Source: Eupeodes corollae
Lineage: Eukaryota > Arthropoda > Insecta > Diptera > Syrphidae
DNA length: 64,000 bases
Assembly: GCF_945859685.1 (NCBI RefSeq)
Contig: NC_079147.1
Location: 227,536,765-227,600,764 of the forward strand
Direction of reading: 5' to 3'
How positions within the stretch are numbered: the stretch's first letter is position 1; every line of letters starts with the position of its first letter. Position numbers and translations under genes: made by a program. The notes under the pieces are model-generated. The model had not been told where the DNA came from, made no database searches, and saw nothing but the letters and a program-made list of their open reading frames with translations. Positions 59,593 through 64,000 of the stretch are shown piece after piece.

Positions 59593-60811
59593 TGTGTAGT
59601 TATTTATATAAATACTTTTATTAATTGAAATAAATAAACACTTGACAAAATTCCGACACCATCAACAAATACAAAATCATTTGTTGTTTGTTGTTTAGAA
59701 TTTAGGAATGGGAAATAAATCAGATGTTTTGTTGGTACTTCTGCTGATTGACAGGGTTCGTGCTTCCTTCACTTCAATCGAAGTAGATTCACTACTAAAC
59801 TAACAAAACCTATAACTTCGCCACTTTGATTCCTCTTTCTAGATTTTTCCATTTGTTTTAAATTAATTATTATTTATATATAGACCCACAAATAAATTTA
59901 TGAGCCAACTTTTCTATAAAAAAATAAACGAGACGAGGGTGGTTTTTAAGAAGAAATAAAACACTTACTCCCGTGTTTACTAAAACTACAGTATGGAATA
60001 AGAATTTTCCGAATTTAAACTAAAGGCAGTTTCCTACCGTTCCATTTGAGTCCGGAATATTTGTATTCCGTTGTGTAGTTTGCCTTAAAACAGGGGCTGA
60101 AATAACTAATTTTAACTATGTTTTCTTTATAAGCACGGGAGATATAGTTTAATGCATGTTCCATGAAGTTTCATTCTATTATTTAAAAACTAATCATTCT
60201 TAATCAATTGATGTTTATTTAATTTCTAAGAACATAATTCTATTAACAATGAAAAACGATATCACCCAAATGGCCGCAGGAGTAGTTATGATTGCAGTAG
60301 CACATCTCTTTCATGACATTTTTGATGACAAATTCTCATATGTGGGGCAGTATGTCTTCGATAACTTCATAAATTACATATTTCTCAAGCATTGGCGATT
60401 ATGTGACCCGTGACCGCGTCTAAAGGTGTTAAATCTTAAAACATCGGTGACCTTTTGTGATCCAATCTCAGAGAACTAACACGGTCGGAAGGCTTTTTTT
60501 GTAAAGCTGTTATTTTTTCTTTGCTCAAATGGCATGTTATGCATCTTTTCTGTGAACAGCCTCATAAAAAGTATATAATTTTGGAATTAAACCTCTCATT
60601 AAAAAAACTCTTCATGTTTCGTAATATTAGGTTTTTATCTCTTTTACAAATTAGCTTGAAAAATTTGAATTCCGTACCCTAATAATTAGTATGGAATTCG
60701 GAAAGCGTTCGAAAACAAACCTAAATTCAAATGACAGACACAGCATTACCGACTGAGACTATTTAATGTTTTTCCTAAGTCCGCCTTACACGAACATAAA
60801 TTAAGTATTTA
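59593..60811. other. Region upstream of mei-9
   Basis: Holds the expected mei-9 5' UTR and promoter (first about 200 bp), without a TATA box that I can defend. No divergent gene is seen. Confidence 0.45.
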
Positions 60812-62292
60812 AAAAAAAAGAGGCTGGGATACGACCCACACTGATAACTTCCCATCCCGTCTGGCTATTTGCCTTGCTTAAAAGTTTGTATGTTTTGATG
60901 CTGGGTTAAAAAAGCTGTCAGTTAAATTATTATTAAAAAAATTAAAATCACCAACAATATTTTTCAAAAAAAGAAAAAGTTTAGTTTCAAAATCTAGTTT
61001 TGTTAAATAGATTTTTAGTCGAAAACAAATTTTTACCAATTTTAGTAGCATTTCTTGAATTTTTACAAATTGGATGAATGAAAGAATTTTAACAAATTTG
61101 CGTACTATTTTTCGTAGATTTTATTTTTTTTATGAAAAACGGACTGTTGGATTTTTACAAAACAAAAAACTACTGAATATTTTCTGTGAAATGAAAAGAA
61201 TTTGAAGACAACATTTTAAGTTTTTAAAAGCTTTTTGAGTCGTAAGTAAATTTTAACCAAGTTTTAGTACTGTTTTTTTGTTAAGTTTTTATTTTTTGTA
61301 AAAAAAACTGTCAATTCCATTTTTCTCAAAATTTTAGTTGGAAGCCATAATCTCAAATTTTTCAAAAGATATTTTAGCCGAAAAACAATTTTTACCAACT
61401 TTTGTTAAATTTTCTTTCAGTTTTTATTTTTTGTAAAAAACCTGTCTATTCGATTTTTTTCAAAATTTTACTGTGTATTAACAACAATATTTTTTAATAG
61501 ATGAAGTAGTTTAACGCCAATATCTCATAATTCTAAAAGATATTTTAGTCGAAAATAAATTTTTACCAACTTTATTAATATTTTTGTTTAGGTTTTTATT
61601 TTTTGTAAAAAAGAACTGTCGATTCCATTTTTCTCAGAATTTGTCAGAATGTTAAACAATATTTTTTATAAGTTGAAATTAAATGAAAACCATAATCTCA
61701 AATTCTTGAAAAGATATTTGAGTCGAAATTAATTTTTTACCAACTTTGAGTAATGTTTTTTTTAGGTTTTTATTTTGTATAAAAAAAACTGTCAATTCGT
61801 TTTTTCTCAAATAAATCATTTTGTGTTTGTAAAATTTTTGAGGTGCCAAATATTTTTTTCCGTTTTTTTGATTTATAAAAAAACTATTGATTGGATTTGT
61901 TTTCGAAAAATATATTTGTTTTTTATTACGTTACAATATATTTTATAAAATTTAATTCAAGTCTCTAGCGATTTTCGAAGATATTTAGGGTTAACCAAAA
62001 TGTTCACCTATGCTATGGTAAAAATAACCGCCCACGCAATATTCTTGAGAGCCCTTTCTGCATCTTTCTGTCTTATTACCTGTGTAACAAAATTTATGTG
62101 AAGTCGATATCTTTTCTGGTTCTTGATCTATAGACATCGAAAAACGTCGTGAACGTACGTACGCACGCACGCACAGACATCTTTCTAAAAATCTTTTATT
62201 CCGACTCTAGGGACTTTGAAACGTCGAGAAGTGTCAAAATTTTCAATTTGACAAATCTGACCCAATACAATAACTTCCTATGGGAAGTTAAT
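60812..62292 (-). repeat. R-B dispersed repeat, copy 3
   Basis: Reverse orientation. The left end AAAAAAGAGGCTGGGATACG, CCCACACTGATAACTTCCCA is the reverse complement of the R-B right end. The right end CAATAACTTCCTATGGGAAG then TTAATT restores the terminal hairpin (AACTTCC-TAT-GGGAAGTT). Interior modules (TTTTTACCAACTTT, AAACTGTCAATTC, ATATTTGAGTCGAAA) are spaced roughly 150-180 bp apart. CGTACGTACGCACGCACGCA lies near 62155. Full length about 1.48 kb. Confidence 0.85.
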
Positions 62293-62695
62293 TAGATGTA
62301 AAAATAAATGAATGCGTGTATTCGTCAATATTATTATAGAAAGAATCTATAGGAATTGTTTTTAGCGTAAATATTAGCAAAAATTTTATATAGGCGTCTT
62401 ATTTCATATTTTAATTACATGGGACAAATTAATGAAATAAATTAATGGTAATACATTTTTTTTTTCAAACTTCTTGGAAAAACAGAAAACTATTGAAGCT
62501 TTCGACGACTATTAACGACTAAAAGAACTTCAGAAGACGTCGCGTTCAAAATCAGTTAAAAATGGAGAACGATGATCAAATTACAGCTGCAAAATTTTAC
62601 TAAGAACGCGATATCAAACGTCAGAAGAATAAAACAAACAAAGTAAAGGAAAGTCTTGTTAGGAAATATATATTAATACTTTTATTTTATTTATA
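62293..62695. other. Intergenic, no gene seen
   Basis: No supported feature. Confidence 0.5.
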
Positions 62696-63059
62696 TTATA
62701 AAATACGTTTGTATTTAAAGTAATATGTTTTTAAGTAGGCTATGTGTGAAACCGAAGTATTTATAGATTTGCTGTGTCTTGAAAGTAGAGTTGCGAAGTT
62801 GTTCGGCAGGTTTGAAATAGCTGCCTTAGGTTTTTCCAAGCCGCCAACGCCGAATGTTCTTATTTTTGGATTCAAAATGGTATATTTTGTCTCAAATTGA
62901 TCTCCAGACATTTTGAAATATTTGTACAATAAATTCAGTTCCTTGTGGAGGTGATAGATAGAATACTCTCGTACGATATATTTCATGCACTCGATTTCAT
63001 TTTTTCTTTGATACAAGCGAGAGGAGAAGAATTACCTCATCTTCACTGCTGCTGCTCAT
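62696..63059 (-). pseudogene. PIF/Harbinger nuclease N-terminal relic
   Basis: ATG at 63059 gives MSSSSEDEVILLLS, a start typical of insect PIF nucleases, followed by a one-base frame change. The next frame then reads REYSIYHLHKELNLLYKYFK and MSGDQFETKYTILNPKI, which fit the EY..L..EL..D...F..YFRMS...F..LL..I...I pattern of the family. After IRTFGVGG the sequence is unlike the family and ends at 62696. The catalytic DDE region is absent. Alternatively GAG|GTAATT could be a donor, but no acceptor suits. Confidence 0.6.
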
Positions 63060-64000
63060 TTTGTTGATGTTCACAATGTTCACGAAAAACTTAAATTCTT
63101 TAGAAAAATATTTTGTAATGCAATTATTTGGAAACTCTCTATACATATAATTCTTTGTAAGTCCTCCTAAGTTTTATAGTAATATTCTGAAACTTAATAA
63201 AGGAATTTTTTTGAAATGTCGTTTATAGTAACTATTAAAAATAGATTGCCTTAAAGAAATATTTGCCATAAGCCTTATTCTGCTAGGTGTCTGTGATTGA
63301 AATTGTATGAAAGTGGAACACAGATCGTTTCAAAGATTTTTACAAAATATAATCAGCTCTTCAGAATAATAAATTTTTATGAGAAAAATAGAGAAATGCA
63401 TTTTTATTAAAGAATAGTTGTTCAGTTACCTTTTTTCCCAAAGAAATTCTTTGCGTGATTTACAATATATAAAATGATCAGTATTGTATATCGAATCAGA
63501 AGGAAACACAGTAAATCAACCAGTCAAACATTTTTCCGGGTTGAGTTTAGACAAATAATGGAAGTTGTTCTCTTGCTACAAGCTTACATTGAAAACAAAT
63601 TAAACAGGTTGAATTCTATTTTTGATATATTTTCTACCTAATTCAGCTGCGTTTTAATATCGCAAATAAACTATATAGGGTATTCTGCTATAATAAAACG
63701 ATGTGCATAGATCTAAGTCTTAAAAGTTGTTTAGAGTTATCTCTCTCTTCCTTGTTTGTTCACTACTTAAATATTTTCTGGCTCTCTTCATTTAAATACT
63801 CTTGATACTACCTTACCATTCGTAACACAAAATACAAATCTGCCTGTAAAAATGCAAAATAATTAGAAATTTTCTGAAATTGATTCAGATAGAAACCAAA
63901 ATCCAAAGTTGTTGATGTATTACGTGTTGAAAAACAAGACGTATGGGTTGTTGTTGATAACTAATAACAGCTTGTATCATTTTTTTTATAATTATAATAA
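63060..64000. other. Intergenic to window end, no gene seen
   Basis: AT-rich with no convincing reading frame. Confidence 0.5.

Noticed and set aside
62155..62180. CG-rich microsatellite as a separate feature
   Set aside because: The CGTACGTACGCACGCACG run is part of the R-B left end and recurs in copy 1 (GTGCGTGCGCGTGTACG).
1..64000. CRISPR arrays, bacterial operons or prophage
   Set aside because: No regularly spaced identical repeats with unique spacers; genes are spliced and repeats are eukaryotic.

Overview
The window is AT-rich animal DNA with short spliceosomal introns, two conserved protein-coding genes and a dense load of decayed transposons. The two genes are closest to Drosophila sisyphus (myosin XV, Myo10A) and mei-9 (XPF endonuclease). 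With the repeat content this points to a fly, probably Brachycera; species cannot be told from sequence alone. Both homologues lie on the Drosophila X chromosome (Muller element A), so their proximity here fits a Muller-A-type segment (inference).

Left third (1-20.9 kb): the myosin XV gene runs on the minus strand. Its first coding exon is 20663-20809 and a single 6.84-kb exon (6378-13217) carries motor, IQ, MyTH4, a long disordered region and FERM lobes. The C-terminal exons lie off the left edge. The 7.4-kb first intron holds a SINE, a 2.9-kb LINE, a PIF-type MITE and an unexplained set of phase-compatible candidate exons (14541-15016).

Middle (20.9-50.4 kb): I see no intact gene in 30 kb. 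It is built from repeats. They include a dispersed 1.5-kb AT-rich family with conserved ends and about 170-bp internal modules, called R-B here (copies at 21.3, 26.0, 38.3, 40.9 and 60.8 kb). There are also tRNA-derived SINEs, a pogo-like MITE, a Helitron fragment nested in an R-B copy, an RTE-like LINE lacking its RT core, mariner, Tc1 and PIF transposase relics, and an ATPAF2 pseudogene. Several insertions are nested with readable target-site duplications.

Right part (50.4-59.6 kb): mei-9/XPF is complete on the minus strand. Nine coding exons can be joined at GT-AG sites into one uninterrupted 978-codon frame. Its 5.2-kb third intron is filled with fragments of three LINE families. Beyond 59.6 kb come another R-B copy and a PIF nuclease relic.

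Every LINE reverse transcriptase whose catalytic YADD box survives has lost one of its aspartates, so the copies seen here are dead. The most unusual signals are the R-B family, the shared 3' end of the SINE and the RTE-like LINE, and the candidate alternative 5' exons of myosin XV.
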